DNA from: Williamsia sp. CHRR-6
Lineage (GTDB): Bacteria; Actinomycetota; Actinomycetes; Mycobacteriales; Mycobacteriaceae
Length of the DNA stretch: 64,000 nt
NCBI RefSeq assembly: GCF_018474015.1
Contig: NZ_JAHCSG010000003.1
Span: 310,001-374,000 of the forward strand
Direction of reading: 5' to 3'
Translations under genes and position numbers: made by a program
Shown here: positions 44,201-52,485 of the stretch, in pieces
Layout of the letters: the number at the start of each line of letters is the position of its first letter
How positions within the stretch are numbered: the stretch's first letter is position 1
The notes under the pieces: generated by a model
What the model saw: only the letters and a program-made list of their open reading frames with translations
Told to the model about the DNA's origin: nothing
The model's database searches: none

Positions 44201-45655
44201 TCAGCGGGCGATCAGGTGGTCGTCTTCCTTGAAGGACTTGGCGATCTTGCGGAAGGTGAAGCTGAATCCGGGGAACATCGCGATGACATGCCCGGATTTC
44301 GACTGATACCAGCTGTGGCAGCCACCGCTCTTCCACACGGTGCCTTCCATCTCGTGGTGCACCATCTCGGTGTAGCGCTTCTCGGCCGCCTCGCGCACCT
44401 CGATGGTGCGGGCGTGCTGCTTTCGCACCTTGTCGATGGCAGTCATGATGTATTCCATCTGCGCCTCGATGACGAAGATCGCCGAGGTGTGCCCGATCCC
44501 GGTGTTGGGGCCGGTGACGATGAACAGGTTGGGGAACGACGGGATGGCCGTGCCGATGTAGGCGTGCGGGTACTCCGACCACGTCTCGCTGAGCTTGGCG
44601 CCGTCGCGACCGATGACCGGGTAGGAGATGACGCCGTCGGTGGCGTCGTATCCGGTGGACCACACCAGTAGGTCGAGGTCGATGTGCTCGCCGCTGGTGG
44701 TGATCAGACCGGTCTCGGTCACCTCTTTGATGCCGTCGTTCTTGTCGTGCAGCGTCGAGTTGGGGGCGGCGATGGCCGGGTAGAGCGTGTTGGACAGGAT
44801 GATCCGCTTGCACCCGATGGTGTAGTCGGGGGTGAGCTTGGCCCGCAACACCGGGTCGGCGATCTGCCGGTCGAGCAGCTTGAGCGCCTTGCGCCCGGCC
44901 ACGAAGTTCAGGGCCGTCCGCGAGTACTTGAAACCCACGATGCGGGTCTCGAGGCCGAAGTAGATGGCGGTGCGGATGGCGCGGTAGATCGCGGTGATCC
45001 CCAGCAGCTTGCGCTGCCAGGCGGTGAACTTCCGGTCTGGCCGCGGCATCACCCAGTGCGGCGTGCGCTGGAAGATGTGTAGCTGCTTCACCTCGGGTTG
45101 GATGGCCGGGATGATCTGGGCGGCGCTGGCCCCGCTGCCCACGATGGCAACGGTCTTGCCGGTGTGGTCGTAGGTGTGGTCCCAGTCGTTGGTGTGAAAC
45201 TGCTTGCCGCGGAACTTCTCACGACCGGGGAACGGCGGGATGACCGGTGTGCTCAGCGGGCCGGTGGCGTTGATGACGAACTGCGCGCGGAACTCGCCCT
45301 TGGTGGTCTCGATCGCCCAGGCGTTGTCCACCCACTCGATCTTCTCCACGTTGGCGCTGGTGACGGTCCGCTCGCGCAGCCCGTGCTTGTCGATGACGTG
45401 CTTGGTGTACTCCTCGAGTTCGTCGCGCTCGGCGAACATCTGTGACCACTGGTACGGCTCTGATGCGATGGAGTACAGCGGTGACTGAACGTCCACCGCG
45501 GCGCCGGGATAGGTGTTCTGCATCCACGTCCCGCCCATGAACTCACGCCGCTCGAGGATGATGAAGTCGTCGATACCTCGTTTGAGCAGGTTGATGGCAG
45601 CGCACTGCCCGCCGAACCCGCTGCCGATGATGATCACCTGATGTTCCTGCGCCAT
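44201..45655 (-). CDS. Flavin-binding monooxygenase, Baeyer-Villiger type
   Basis: The 484-aa enzyme has two Rossmann motifs (IIIGSGFGGQCAAINLL for FAD; VAIVGSGASAAQII for NADPH) and, between them, FRGKQFHTNDWDH. The latter fits the Baeyer-Villiger monooxygenase fingerprint F-x-G-x3-H-x3-W-[PD]. It inserts oxygen next to a ketone or oxidises a soft heteroatom; the substrate is unknown. The late motif LLVWSTGYDATDG is typical of the class. It is divergent from a TetR gene at 45800, which may control it. Confidence 0.92.
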   Translation of the reverse strand: MAQEHQVIIIGSGFGGQCAAINLLKRGIDDFIILERREFMGGTWMQNTYPGAAVDVQSPLYSIASEPYQWSQMFAERDELEEYTKHVIDKHGLRERTVTSANVEKIEWVDNAWAIETTKGEFRAQFVINATGPLSTPVIPPFPGREKFRGKQFHTNDWDHTYDHTGKTVAIVGSGASAAQIIPAIQPEVKQLHIFQRTPHWVMPRPDRKFTAWQRKLLGITAIYRAIRTAIYFGLETRIVGFKYSRTALNFVAGRKALKLLDRQIADPVLRAKLTPDYTIGCKRIILSNTLYPAIAAPNSTLHDKNDGIKEVTETGLITTSGEHIDLDLLVWSTGYDATDGVISYPVIGRDGAKLSETWSEYPHAYIGTAIPSFPNLFIVTGPNTGIGHTSAIFVIEAQMEYIMTAIDKVRKQHARTIEVREAAEKRYTEMVHHEMEGTVWKSGGCHSWYQSKSGHVIAMFPGFSFTFRKIAKSFKEDDHLIAR

Positions 45656-45799
45656 GCCGAAATGGTATCGGACTAGCAACGTTGTCGGATACGCCTGAGA
45701 GTCGGCTCGGCCCGCCTCCCTAGACTCGACGTACCGGGCACAGGTCGGCCGGTGGGTCGCAGCGCCCGTCAAGAACGGTGGAACAGAGGTTGGGAACGG

Positions 45800-46426
45800 G
45801 TGGGGCGACGATACGGCGGGGTCGAACAGGAAGATCGCCGGCAGCTGCGACGTCAGGCGTTGCTCGAAGCCGGGCTCGAGGAGTTCGGGACCCGTGGCTA
45901 CCAACGCGTCACCGTCAAACAGATCTGTGAGCGGGCCGGACTGACCCAGCGCTACTTCTACGAGTCGTTCACCGACCGTGAAGCCCTGCTGGTCGGGGTG
46001 TACGACTCGATCACCGCGACCGTCCGCGAACGCACCCAGGCCGCGATCGACGTGGACTCTCCGCTGGAGACGATGATCGACACGGCGCTGACGGTGTTCG
46101 TGGAACTGCTCACCTCTGATCGTCGTCGCGCCCGCATCATGCTGCTCGAGGTGATCGGGGTGAGCCCGGAGCTGGAGGCGCGCCGCTACCGCGTGATCCA
46201 CGGATTCGCCGATCTGATCGTGGCGGCCGCCACGGCCCGACCCGGGGTGACCCTGGAGCCGGAGATGGCCCACCACGCGGCCGTCGGCCTGGTGGGCGCG
46301 GTGAATCAGCTGCTGGTGGACTGGGAACTCGGCGGGGGCGTGGGCGACATCGGCGTGATCCTGCAGGTATGTCGAAAGATGTTCGCGGCCATGTTCACCC
46401 TGATCGCGGCGACCGAGACCGCCTGA
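45800..46426 (+). CDS. TetR-family regulator divergent from the monooxygenase gene
   Basis: The roughly 208-aa protein has a TetR helix-turn-helix near the N-terminus (VTVKQICERAGLTQRYFYESFTDREALL) and a helical ligand domain. The start is uncertain: GTG at 45800 or a further upstream GTG at 45752. It faces the Baeyer-Villiger-type gene across about 145 bp, the usual layout for a local repressor. It is convergent with the next TetR gene, whose stop is only one base away. Confidence 0.82.
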   Translation: MGRRYGGVEQEDRRQLRRQALLEAGLEEFGTRGYQRVTVKQICERAGLTQRYFYESFTDREALLVGVYDSITATVRERTQAAIDVDSPLETMIDTALTVFVELLTSDRRRARIMLLEVIGVSPELEARRYRVIHGFADLIVAAATARPGVTLEPEMAHHAAVGLVGAVNQLLVDWELGGGVGDIGVILQVCRKMFAAMFTLIAATETA

Positions 46427-46427
46427 T

Positions 46428-47027
46428 CTAGAGGCCTGCGGCCTCCAACAGGTGGATCAGGACCGTCACCGAAGCCTCGACCCGGGCCGGGTCGGGGTCG
46501 GCCAGCCAGTGCAGCACGATCCCGTCGAAGGTGGCCGAGGCCAGGGCGGCCAGCGCGGGCAGGCCGCCGGGGACCGTCGCCTCGATCTCGGCGGCGAACG
46601 GCTGCAGCTGCCGTTGCGCCTCCTGCAGATACAGCCGGTATTGCCGAGTGGCGAGGTCGCGCAGCTTGGGTGAACGCAACGCGTAGACGGTGATGTCGTA
46701 GGCGGCGAGCTGCCGGATGGGATCGTCGGTGACCACCGATTGCAGGGCAGCCCTGAGGGTTTGCGCAACAGTGCCACCTGAGCTGCGCACCCCTTCGGTG
46801 GCCTCGTTGATCTCGGCGAGGATGGCCTTCACCGCTTCTTCGAGCAACTCGTCTTTGTCGGCGAACCAGTAGTGCACCTGGCCCTGCTGCACGCCGGCTT
46901 CCTCGGCGATGCGCCGAGTGGTCGCGGCCTGGGTTCCGTCCCGGGACAACACCCGCAACGCGGCCTCGATGAGCAACTGCCGAGTCCCCTCGGACGACTT
47001 CTTGCGGTTTCGCCGCGGCTCGGACAT
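46428..47027 (-). CDS. TetR-family regulator, likely repressor of the SDR-monooxygenase operon
   Basis: The 199-aa protein begins with a basic stretch (PRRNRKKSSEGT) and a TetR DNA-binding domain (ATTRRIAEEAGVQQGQVHYWFADKDEL). The C-terminal domain belongs to the group of TetR proteins with the LATRQYRLYLQEAQRQ helix. It is divergent from the SDR gene, and a perfect palindrome sits between them. The product of the oxidised substrate or a related ligand may release it; this is inference. Confidence 0.85.
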   Translation of the reverse strand: MSEPRRNRKKSSEGTRQLLIEAALRVLSRDGTQAATTRRIAEEAGVQQGQVHYWFADKDELLEEAVKAILAEINEATEGVRSSGGTVAQTLRAALQSVVTDDPIRQLAAYDITVYALRSPKLRDLATRQYRLYLQEAQRQLQPFAAEIEATVPGGLPALAALASATFDGIVLHWLADPDPARVEASVTVLIHLLEAAGL

Positions 47028-47128
47028 GGGGTCAGATTACAAAGCGCCGATCGTGGCCCCGTCGCCGATCACGGCGAGGCAACGATCGTCGGATGCCTGT
47101 TGATCGAGACGCACCCCCCGGGGTATCC

Positions 47129-47148
47129 TTTAGGTCAGTTGACCTAAA
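47129..47148. promoter_or_regulatory. Perfect 20-bp operator-like palindrome between TetR and SDR genes
   Basis: TTTAGGTCAGTTGACCTAAA has perfect nine-base arms around GT, 102 bp before the TetR start and 97 bp before the SDR start. Its size and position fit a TetR operator controlling both promoters. The downstream leader (47149-47244) contains several short near-repeats of CACCCACCAGAGACCAC type. Confidence 0.75.
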
Positions 47149-47244
47149 CAGACGACCTGCTCAGCCGGGCACCAGCCCACCAGAGACCACCCGCCGAGAG
47201 ACCACCCACCCAGAGACCACCAGAACGACATCCAAGGAGTACCG

Positions 47245-48090
47245 ATGAGCACCACGCGTTACGCATTGATCACCGGAGCGGCCGGCGGAATCGGTCTGGA
47301 GGTCGCCCGTCGGATGGCACGTCGCGGCTACACGGTCGTGGCCGTGGAGCGCGACATCGAGCTGGCCACCACTGCGGCCGAGCGGATCGGAGCCTCCTCG
47401 GTCCCGGTGGCCTGCGACCTGTCCGATCGCGACTCAACGGCCGCGCTGGCCGAGAGGATCCGGACCGAATGGGCCGACGCGCTCGAGGTGGCCTTCCTCA
47501 ACGCGGGCATCATCATCCCCGGCAAGGTCGTCGACATCGCCCCCGAGATCATCGACAAGCACCTCACGATCATGCTCAACAGCACCACCGTGTTGGCCCA
47601 GGCCGCCGCCACGGTGATGGTCGCCCGCGGTCGCGGCGCGATCGTCGCGACGGTCTCCCACGGCGGCATCCTGGCGCTGCCGGGTTCGGCCCCCTACTCG
47701 GCGGCCAAGGCTGGTCTACGCGCGTTCTTGACCGCGCTCCACCACGAGGTGCGTGAGGCCGGGGTGAGCGTCTCGGCCCTGTTCCCCAGCGCGGTCGACA
47801 CCCCGATGCTCGAGCACGAGGCGGCCTCCGGCGGGAGCACGCTCAACTTCATCGGCAAGATCAGCACCATCGACGATGTCGCCGACGCCTTCGACGAGGC
47901 GCTGCGCACCGGCAAGCCGGAGCTCCACATCCCCCGTGGCGATGGACTGTTCGTCGCGTTGATGCAGTCCTTCCCGCGCATCGCACGAAAGCTCATGCCC
48001 TACGCCGAGCAGCTCGGCGCCAAGGGCCGCGACCGCTACCTCGCCCAGGTGGCCGAGCGTGATCGTCTGCGCCCCAACGTGAATGCGTGA
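47245..48090 (+). CDS. Short-chain dehydrogenase/reductase
   Basis: The 281-aa enzyme is a classical SDR: TGAAGGIGLEVARRM (cofactor), FLNAGIIIPG (N-A-G), the catalytic Ser in VSHGG, and Y-x3-K in APYSAAKAGLRAF. The preference for NAD or NADP is not clear; VERDIEL after the second beta strand suggests NAD. The family oxidises or reduces alcohols, including steroids and lipids. The ATG follows CAAGGAG. It is 54 bases before the flavin monooxygenase gene and likely in one operon with it. Confidence 0.9.
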   Translation: MSTTRYALITGAAGGIGLEVARRMARRGYTVVAVERDIELATTAAERIGASSVPVACDLSDRDSTAALAERIRTEWADALEVAFLNAGIIIPGKVVDIAPEIIDKHLTIMLNSTTVLAQAAATVMVARGRGAIVATVSHGGILALPGSAPYSAAKAGLRAFLTALHHEVREAGVSVSALFPSAVDTPMLEHEAASGGSTLNFIGKISTIDDVADAFDEALRTGKPELHIPRGDGLFVALMQSFPRIARKLMPYAEQLGAKGRDRYLAQVAERDRLRPNVNA

Positions 48091-48144
48091 CCGCGATGAA
48101 TCGCTCCGCCCGAGCCCATCCGCCCCCGTTCGAAAGGACCTGAC

Positions 48145-49521
48145 ATGACCACCCAGCTCACCGACCGCTCGTCCGCCGTCGCCATCATCGGTGCCGGCCC
48201 GGCCGGCCTGTCCGCCGCCCGTATGTTCACCAACCTCGGCATCGACTACGACCATTTCGAGCGCCACACCGGCGTCGGCGGGCTGTGGGACATCGACAAC
48301 CCGGGCACCCCGATGTACGAGTCGGCTCACTTCATCTCCTCGCGTGACGTGTCGGGCTTCTTTGACTTCCCCATGCCGAAGACCTACGGCGACTACCCCA
48401 CCCGGCTCGAGGTCTTGCAGTACACGAAGGACTTCGCCGAGACCTTCGGGCTGTCCGAGAAGATCACCTTTGCTACAGCCATCGAATCGGTGGTCGCCGA
48501 CGGCGACACGTGGATCGTCACCGCGACGAACGGCACCGCCGGCCGCTACCGCGCGGTGGTCTGCGCGACCGGGACCAACTGGTTCCCCAAGTCGCCCACG
48601 CATCCAGGACAGTTCAACGGCGAGGTCCGCCACTCCAGCACCCATCGCGCGGCGAATGAGTTCGCGGGCAAGCGCGTCCTGATCGTCGGACTGGGCAACT
48701 CCGGCGCCGACATCGCCTGCGACGCAGCGCAAAACGCCGAACGCGCATTCATCAGCGTGCGCCGCGGATACCACATCATCCCCAAGCACGTCCTGGGCGT
48801 GCCGGCGGACACGCTCGACGAGACCGGCCAGTTCCTGCCCCGATGGATCGAGCGTCCCCTGATGACCGGTGCTCTGAAACTGCTGGTCGGAGACGTCACC
48901 CGGTGGGGTCTGCCCAAGCCCGATCACAAGCTATTCGAAAGCCACCCGCTGCTCAACTCGCAACTGCTGCACCACCTTCAGCACGGCGACATCCACGCCA
49001 AGGGCGATGTGGAGCGTTTCGACGGCGATCACGTGGTCTTCACCGACGGTAGCCGCGAGGAGATCGACGTCGTCATCTACGCGACGGGCTACACGATGGC
49101 CATCCCCTACGTCGACGACCAGTGTTTCGAATGGTCGGGCACCCGTCCCGACCAGTACCTGACCGCGTTCAACCGCAAGCACAAGAACCTGTTCACGCTG
49201 GGCTACCTCGAGGTGAACTCCAGTGCCTACACCCTGTTCGACAACATCTCGAACGTGGTGGGGCAGTACCTCAAAGCCCAGCAGGACCGACCCGAGGTGG
49301 CCGAGGCGTTCGACCACGCGATCGCCACGCACCGTCCGGACCTGACCGGCGGCCTCAGGTTGGTCGACTCCGATCGCCACGCGAACTACGTCGACGCCAA
49401 GACCTACAAGAAGGTGTTGGCCCGCGTGCGCGCGAAGTTCGGGTTCAGCGACCTGACCCCCGGTCAGTTCGACGCCATCATGAAGAACGCGGTCGAGAGC
49501 CGACAGCCCGCATCGGTGTGA
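48145..49521 (+). CDS. Flavin-containing monooxygenase-like protein
   Basis: The 458-aa protein has FAD-binding AIIGAGPAGLSAARMF, HTGVGGLWDIDNPG, the second Rossmann motif LIVGLGNSGADIACDA and VIYATGYTMAIPY near the end. This is the flavin-containing monooxygenase layout. The identifying motif reads F-N-G-E-V-R-H-S-S-T-H, so the final aromatic of F-x-G-x3-H-x3-[YF] is His here. It probably oxidises N- or S-containing substrates. It is paired with the SDR gene and followed by a strong hairpin. Confidence 0.88.
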   Translation: MTTQLTDRSSAVAIIGAGPAGLSAARMFTNLGIDYDHFERHTGVGGLWDIDNPGTPMYESAHFISSRDVSGFFDFPMPKTYGDYPTRLEVLQYTKDFAETFGLSEKITFATAIESVVADGDTWIVTATNGTAGRYRAVVCATGTNWFPKSPTHPGQFNGEVRHSSTHRAANEFAGKRVLIVGLGNSGADIACDAAQNAERAFISVRRGYHIIPKHVLGVPADTLDETGQFLPRWIERPLMTGALKLLVGDVTRWGLPKPDHKLFESHPLLNSQLLHHLQHGDIHAKGDVERFDGDHVVFTDGSREEIDVVIYATGYTMAIPYVDDQCFEWSGTRPDQYLTAFNRKHKNLFTLGYLEVNSSAYTLFDNISNVVGQYLKAQQDRPEVAEAFDHAIATHRPDLTGGLRLVDSDRHANYVDAKTYKKVLARVRAKFGFSDLTPGQFDAIMKNAVESRQPASV

Positions 49522-49538
49522 CACCTGGCAGCAGGCGA

Positions 49539-49565
49539 CCCCCGGAACCGGTCTGGTTCCGGGGG
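49539..49565 (+). terminator. GC-rich hairpin after the monooxygenase gene
   Basis: CCCCCGGAACC (49539-49549) pairs perfectly with GGTTCCGGGGG (49555-49565) around the loop GGTCT, 17 bases after the stop. There is a small T-rich tail downstream (GTCCTTC). Confidence 0.75.
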
Positions 49566-49600
49566 GCGTCGGTCCTTCGAGGTCTGGCAGACTTTCACCC

Positions 49601-50056
49601 ATGACCACGTCGCCCCGACGCATCGCCTTCATCCAGGCCACCTGGCATCGCAGCATCGTCGATCAGGCGCGGGACGGATTCATCGAACAGCTCGCCGCGT
49701 TGGGTCGTCCCCGACACGACATCGACGTGTTCGAGGTGCCGGGCGCCTTCGAGATTCCCCTGGCCGCACAACGTCTCGCCCGCAGCGGCGACTACGAGGC
49801 GATCGTGGGGGCGGGTCTGGTCGTCGACGGCGGCATCTACCGCCACGACTTCGTGGCCACCGCCGTGATCGACGGACTGATGCGGGTCCAGCTCGACACC
49901 GACGTGCCGGTGTTCTCGGTGGTGCTCACCCCCCACCACTTCCACGAACACGACGAACACCAGACCTACTTCACCGAGCACTTCCTGAAGAAGGGTGCCG
50001 AGGCCGCATCGGCTGTCGTGCGATCGCTGCAGCCACTCACCCCGATCACCCCGTGA
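49601..50056 (+). CDS. ribH2: Lumazine synthase, RibH2 type
   Basis: The 151-aa protein condenses the ribityl-pyrimidine with dihydroxybutanone phosphate to 6,7-dimethyl-8-ribityllumazine, the flavin precursor. It resembles the decameric RibH2 group known from Brucella and rhizobia: RIAFIQATWHRSIVDQ, VFEVPGAFEIPLAAQRLA, VVDGGIYRHDFVATAVIDGLM and the His-rich VVLTPHHFHEHDEHQ with the catalytic His. No other riboflavin genes are near, so it is not in the standard rib operon. It sits next to two flavin monooxygenase genes. Confidence 0.9.
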   Translation: MTTSPRRIAFIQATWHRSIVDQARDGFIEQLAALGRPRHDIDVFEVPGAFEIPLAAQRLARSGDYEAIVGAGLVVDGGIYRHDFVATAVIDGLMRVQLDTDVPVFSVVLTPHHFHEHDEHQTYFTEHFLKKGAEAASAVVRSLQPLTPITP

Positions 50057-50216
50057 CGGCCGCCCCCGGGTGATCGCCGCCGCCTGGGGCACCCGACAGA
50101 ACGCAATCCGGGGTGAACTCCCGGGAACGTCGCGTTGATCGTGCGCACCACGATGCCGACCGTTCCCCTAGTATTTGTGCACTTGCCCGGCAATGAACAA
50201 CAGATGGGGGACGCCC

Positions 50217-50840
50217 GTGGCCGAACTGGTCGAGCACTCCAAGCGCATCGTCGAAGCCCGATTACAGAACTCGTCGATCCGCGCAATCTCCGGGTCGATG
50301 GTCTCCTACCTCGGTGAAGTCGGGTTCAAGTCAGCTGGTTTCGGTGGCGGCGCCGGGGTGCTGGCCGGGCTGAAGCAGCGGGCGACCGGCGAGAGTCTGT
50401 CGTTGATGGAATGCACCGGCAACGGGGTGGTGCACCTGGCCGTCGACGGGCAGTACGTGACGGTGCTGCCACTGAACAACGAGACCCTGCAGGTCGAGTC
50501 GCAGCAGCTGTTGGCGATGGCAGGCAACCTGCAGACCAACGTCACCTTCGCCGGACTCGGCGGGATGAGTTCGGGTCAGGGCCTGTTCACCACCACTGTC
50601 ACCGGTACCGGCCAGGTGGCGTTGCTCTCGGCGGGCGGGCCGCTGATCCACCTGGAGGTCAACCCGAATCTGCCGCTGGTCGTGGACCCCGATGCGTTCG
50701 TGGCCGCGAAAGGTCAACTACAGCAATCGTTTGTCACCGATGTCAGCTGGCGCGACGCGGTCGGTGCGGGCGGGGGCGAGGCGTTCTCGCTGCGGTGGCA
50801 AGGCCACGGCGTGGTGTCCATCCAACCGGCGGAACGGTGA
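50217..50840 (+). CDS. AIM24-family protein 1
   Basis: The roughly 207-aa protein is of the AIM24/TIGR00266-like beta-helix family: an internal beta-roll with repeated Gly turns (GGMSSGQGLFTTTVTGTGQVALLS) and LVVDPDAFVA near residue 165, then SWRDAVGAGGGEAFSLRWQGHG. Its biochemical role is not established. The GTG at 50217 is chosen for the GGGGGA before it; an ATG at 50193 is the alternative. Its stop overlaps the next gene's GTG. Confidence 0.82.
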   Translation: MAELVEHSKRIVEARLQNSSIRAISGSMVSYLGEVGFKSAGFGGGAGVLAGLKQRATGESLSLMECTGNGVVHLAVDGQYVTVLPLNNETLQVESQQLLAMAGNLQTNVTFAGLGGMSSGQGLFTTTVTGTGQVALLSAGGPLIHLEVNPNLPLVVDPDAFVAAKGQLQQSFVTDVSWRDAVGAGGGEAFSLRWQGHGVVSIQPAER

Positions 50841-51535
50841 TCGACATGGTCTTCGAGAAGGTCAACAGCAAAGTCGTCAAGGTCGACATCGGGCGCGCGG
50901 GCGGCGTGGTGGCCCGCAAGGGCGCGATGCTGTTCTACACCGGCGCAATCACTTTCGCACCGCACGGGATGCCCGGCGGCGGAGCGGGGATGGGGGCCAT
51001 CGGCGGGATCGCCGGCCGCATGATGGCCGGTGAACACGAACGCACCATGCTGGCCCAGGGAATGGGCGAGGTGCACTACGGCTTTCGTGGACTTGCCGTC
51101 CACGTCGTCGACATGCCGCAGGGCGGGACGTTGATGGCTGACGCCTCTCGCCTGCTCGGGCACACCGCGGGGCTGCAGTCCTCGGTGGTCAGCGTGCAAG
51201 CGCAAGGTGGTGGTGGCGGAGGCGGTCTGCGCGGCGCCCTACGCGGTGCGGCCACCGGTGTGTTGACCGGCAACGGCTTGATGACCACGCAACTGCAGGG
51301 TGCCGGTGCGGTGGTGCTCCTCGCTCACGGTGAGGTGATGGAGTTGCGGGTGGGACAGCATCCGGTGGTGGTCGACCCGCAGGCCTTCGTCGGAACGTGG
51401 GGAAACGTTGCCGTGCAAATGAAGTCAGCGTTGAGTTGGCGCGACGCGGTGGGCCGTGGCTCTGGTGAAGCCATGCAACTGCACTGCACCGGCGACGGCA
51501 TCGTCTTCGTCCAGGCATCCGAACAGAAGTTGTGA
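50837..51535 (+). CDS. AIM24-family protein 2
   Basis: The roughly 232-aa paralogue contains KGAMLFYTGAITFAPHG, a Gly/Met-rich loop (GMPGGGAGMGAIGGIAGRMM), LTGNGLMTTQLQGAGAVVLLAHG and VVVDPQAFVGTW, followed by SWRDAVGRGSGEAMQLHCTG. The GTG at 50837 overlaps the previous stop (GTGA); an ATG at 50846 would shorten it by three residues. A seven-Gly run lies at GGGGGGGLRG. It is ten bases from the third copy. Confidence 0.82.
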   Translation: MIDMVFEKVNSKVVKVDIGRAGGVVARKGAMLFYTGAITFAPHGMPGGGAGMGAIGGIAGRMMAGEHERTMLAQGMGEVHYGFRGLAVHVVDMPQGGTLMADASRLLGHTAGLQSSVVSVQAQGGGGGGGLRGALRGAATGVLTGNGLMTTQLQGAGAVVLLAHGEVMELRVGQHPVVVDPQAFVGTWGNVAVQMKSALSWRDAVGRGSGEAMQLHCTGDGIVFVQASEQKL

Positions 51536-51545
51536 GGGACTGTCC

Positions 51546-52298
51546 ATGAGCACTGTGCTGAATCCGTCGCAACTTGTCGGTCGCGACAACATCCCCGGCA
51601 ACACCTACGCTTACTACCTGAACCTGGAGAAGCCCTGGATCATGTCCAAGGGCGCGATGATCGCCTACTACGGGCAGATGCAGTTCACCGCGCTGATGCA
51701 GGGTCTGCGCGCTGGGATGTTGGGCCACCTGGCCGGCACCGTCAGCGCCCCGATGTACATGGGCAACTTCGTCATTGCCCAGGGCCAGGGCGTCCTGATC
51801 ATCGGTGACCGTGGCTACGACATCAACTCCTACGATCTCGACGCAGGCAACCTCACGATCCGCGCGGCCAACCTGTTGGCCTTCGAGCCGGGCCTGGAAC
51901 TCAAGCAGTCGATCGTGCCGGGATTTCTCACGCTACTGGGCACCGGAACGTTCCTGGCCTCGTCCAACGGGCCGGTGATGTTCGCCGAACCGCCGCTGCG
52001 GGTGGACCCGCAGGCGTTGGTGGGCTGGGCTGACTGTCCGTCGCCAAGTCACCACTACGACCAGAACTGGATCAACGGTTTCATGGCGGCCGGTGCGGCG
52101 ATGATGGGCGCCGGCAGCGGTGAGGAGCAGCAGTTCGACTTCACCGGTGCCGGAACAGTTCTCATCCAGTCCACCGAAAAGATCATCAATGATGTCGACA
52201 TCGTGCGGACCATCGAGGCCCAGATCCCCGGGCTGTCGCAGGCCGGACTGCAGTCGGTGATCGCCCGCGCACGCGCCAACCTGCAGCAGCAGCAGTAG
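51546..52298 (+). CDS. AIM24-family protein 3
   Basis: The 250-aa third paralogue has KGAMIAYYGQMQFTALMQG, GVLIIGDRGYDINSYDLDAG, LLGTGTFLASSNGPVMF and LRVDPQALVGWADCPSPSHH, followed by a helical Gln-rich tail ending in four Gln. The ATG follows GAGGGA. It has diverged most and carries the Cys-His segment (DCPSPSHHYD) in place of SWRDAVG. The 19-bp repeat array begins three bases after its stop. Confidence 0.82.
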   Translation: MSTVLNPSQLVGRDNIPGNTYAYYLNLEKPWIMSKGAMIAYYGQMQFTALMQGLRAGMLGHLAGTVSAPMYMGNFVIAQGQGVLIIGDRGYDINSYDLDAGNLTIRAANLLAFEPGLELKQSIVPGFLTLLGTGTFLASSNGPVMFAEPPLRVDPQALVGWADCPSPSHHYDQNWINGFMAAGAAMMGAGSGEEQQFDFTGAGTVLIQSTEKIINDVDIVRTIEAQIPGLSQAGLQSVIARARANLQQQQ

Positions 52299-52301
52299 CT
52301 C

Positions 52302-52479
52302 CTCGCACGGTCGGCTGCAGTTCGCACGCCCACCACCCGTTCGCACGGAAGGTTGCCGCTCGCACGCTCACCACCCGTTCGCACGGTCGGCTCCAGTTCG
52401 CACGGTGCATGCAGCGTGCGAACTGCACGCCACCGTGCGAATGTGCTGACACCGTGCGAACAGCGGCGAGGCGTGCGAG
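52302..52479. repeat. 19-bp phased TTCGCACG array, copy 2
   Basis: Six forward octamers start at 52302, 52321, 52340, 52359, 52378 and 52397, each 19 bp apart; those at 52302 and 52359 read CTCGCACG. Four inverted octamers start at 52415, 52434, 52453 and 52472, again 19 bp apart (the last CGTGCGAG). The 11-base spacers vary. The centre (52397-52422) has the same TTCGCACG, two bases, GCATGC, two bases, CGTGCGAA layout as the array at 1291-1316. It fills the gap between an AIM24 gene and a convergent fluC gene. Confidence 0.95.
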
Positions 52480-52485
52480 ACAAGC

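Noticed and set aside
45656-46276. N-terminal extension of the Baeyer-Villiger-type monooxygenase
   Set aside because: The extension runs antisense through the TetR gene; the ATG at 45655 immediately precedes the FAD motif as expected.
52302-52479. CRISPR array
   Set aside because: Repeats are 8 bp, spacers 11 bp, the orientation inverts midway and no cas genes are present.
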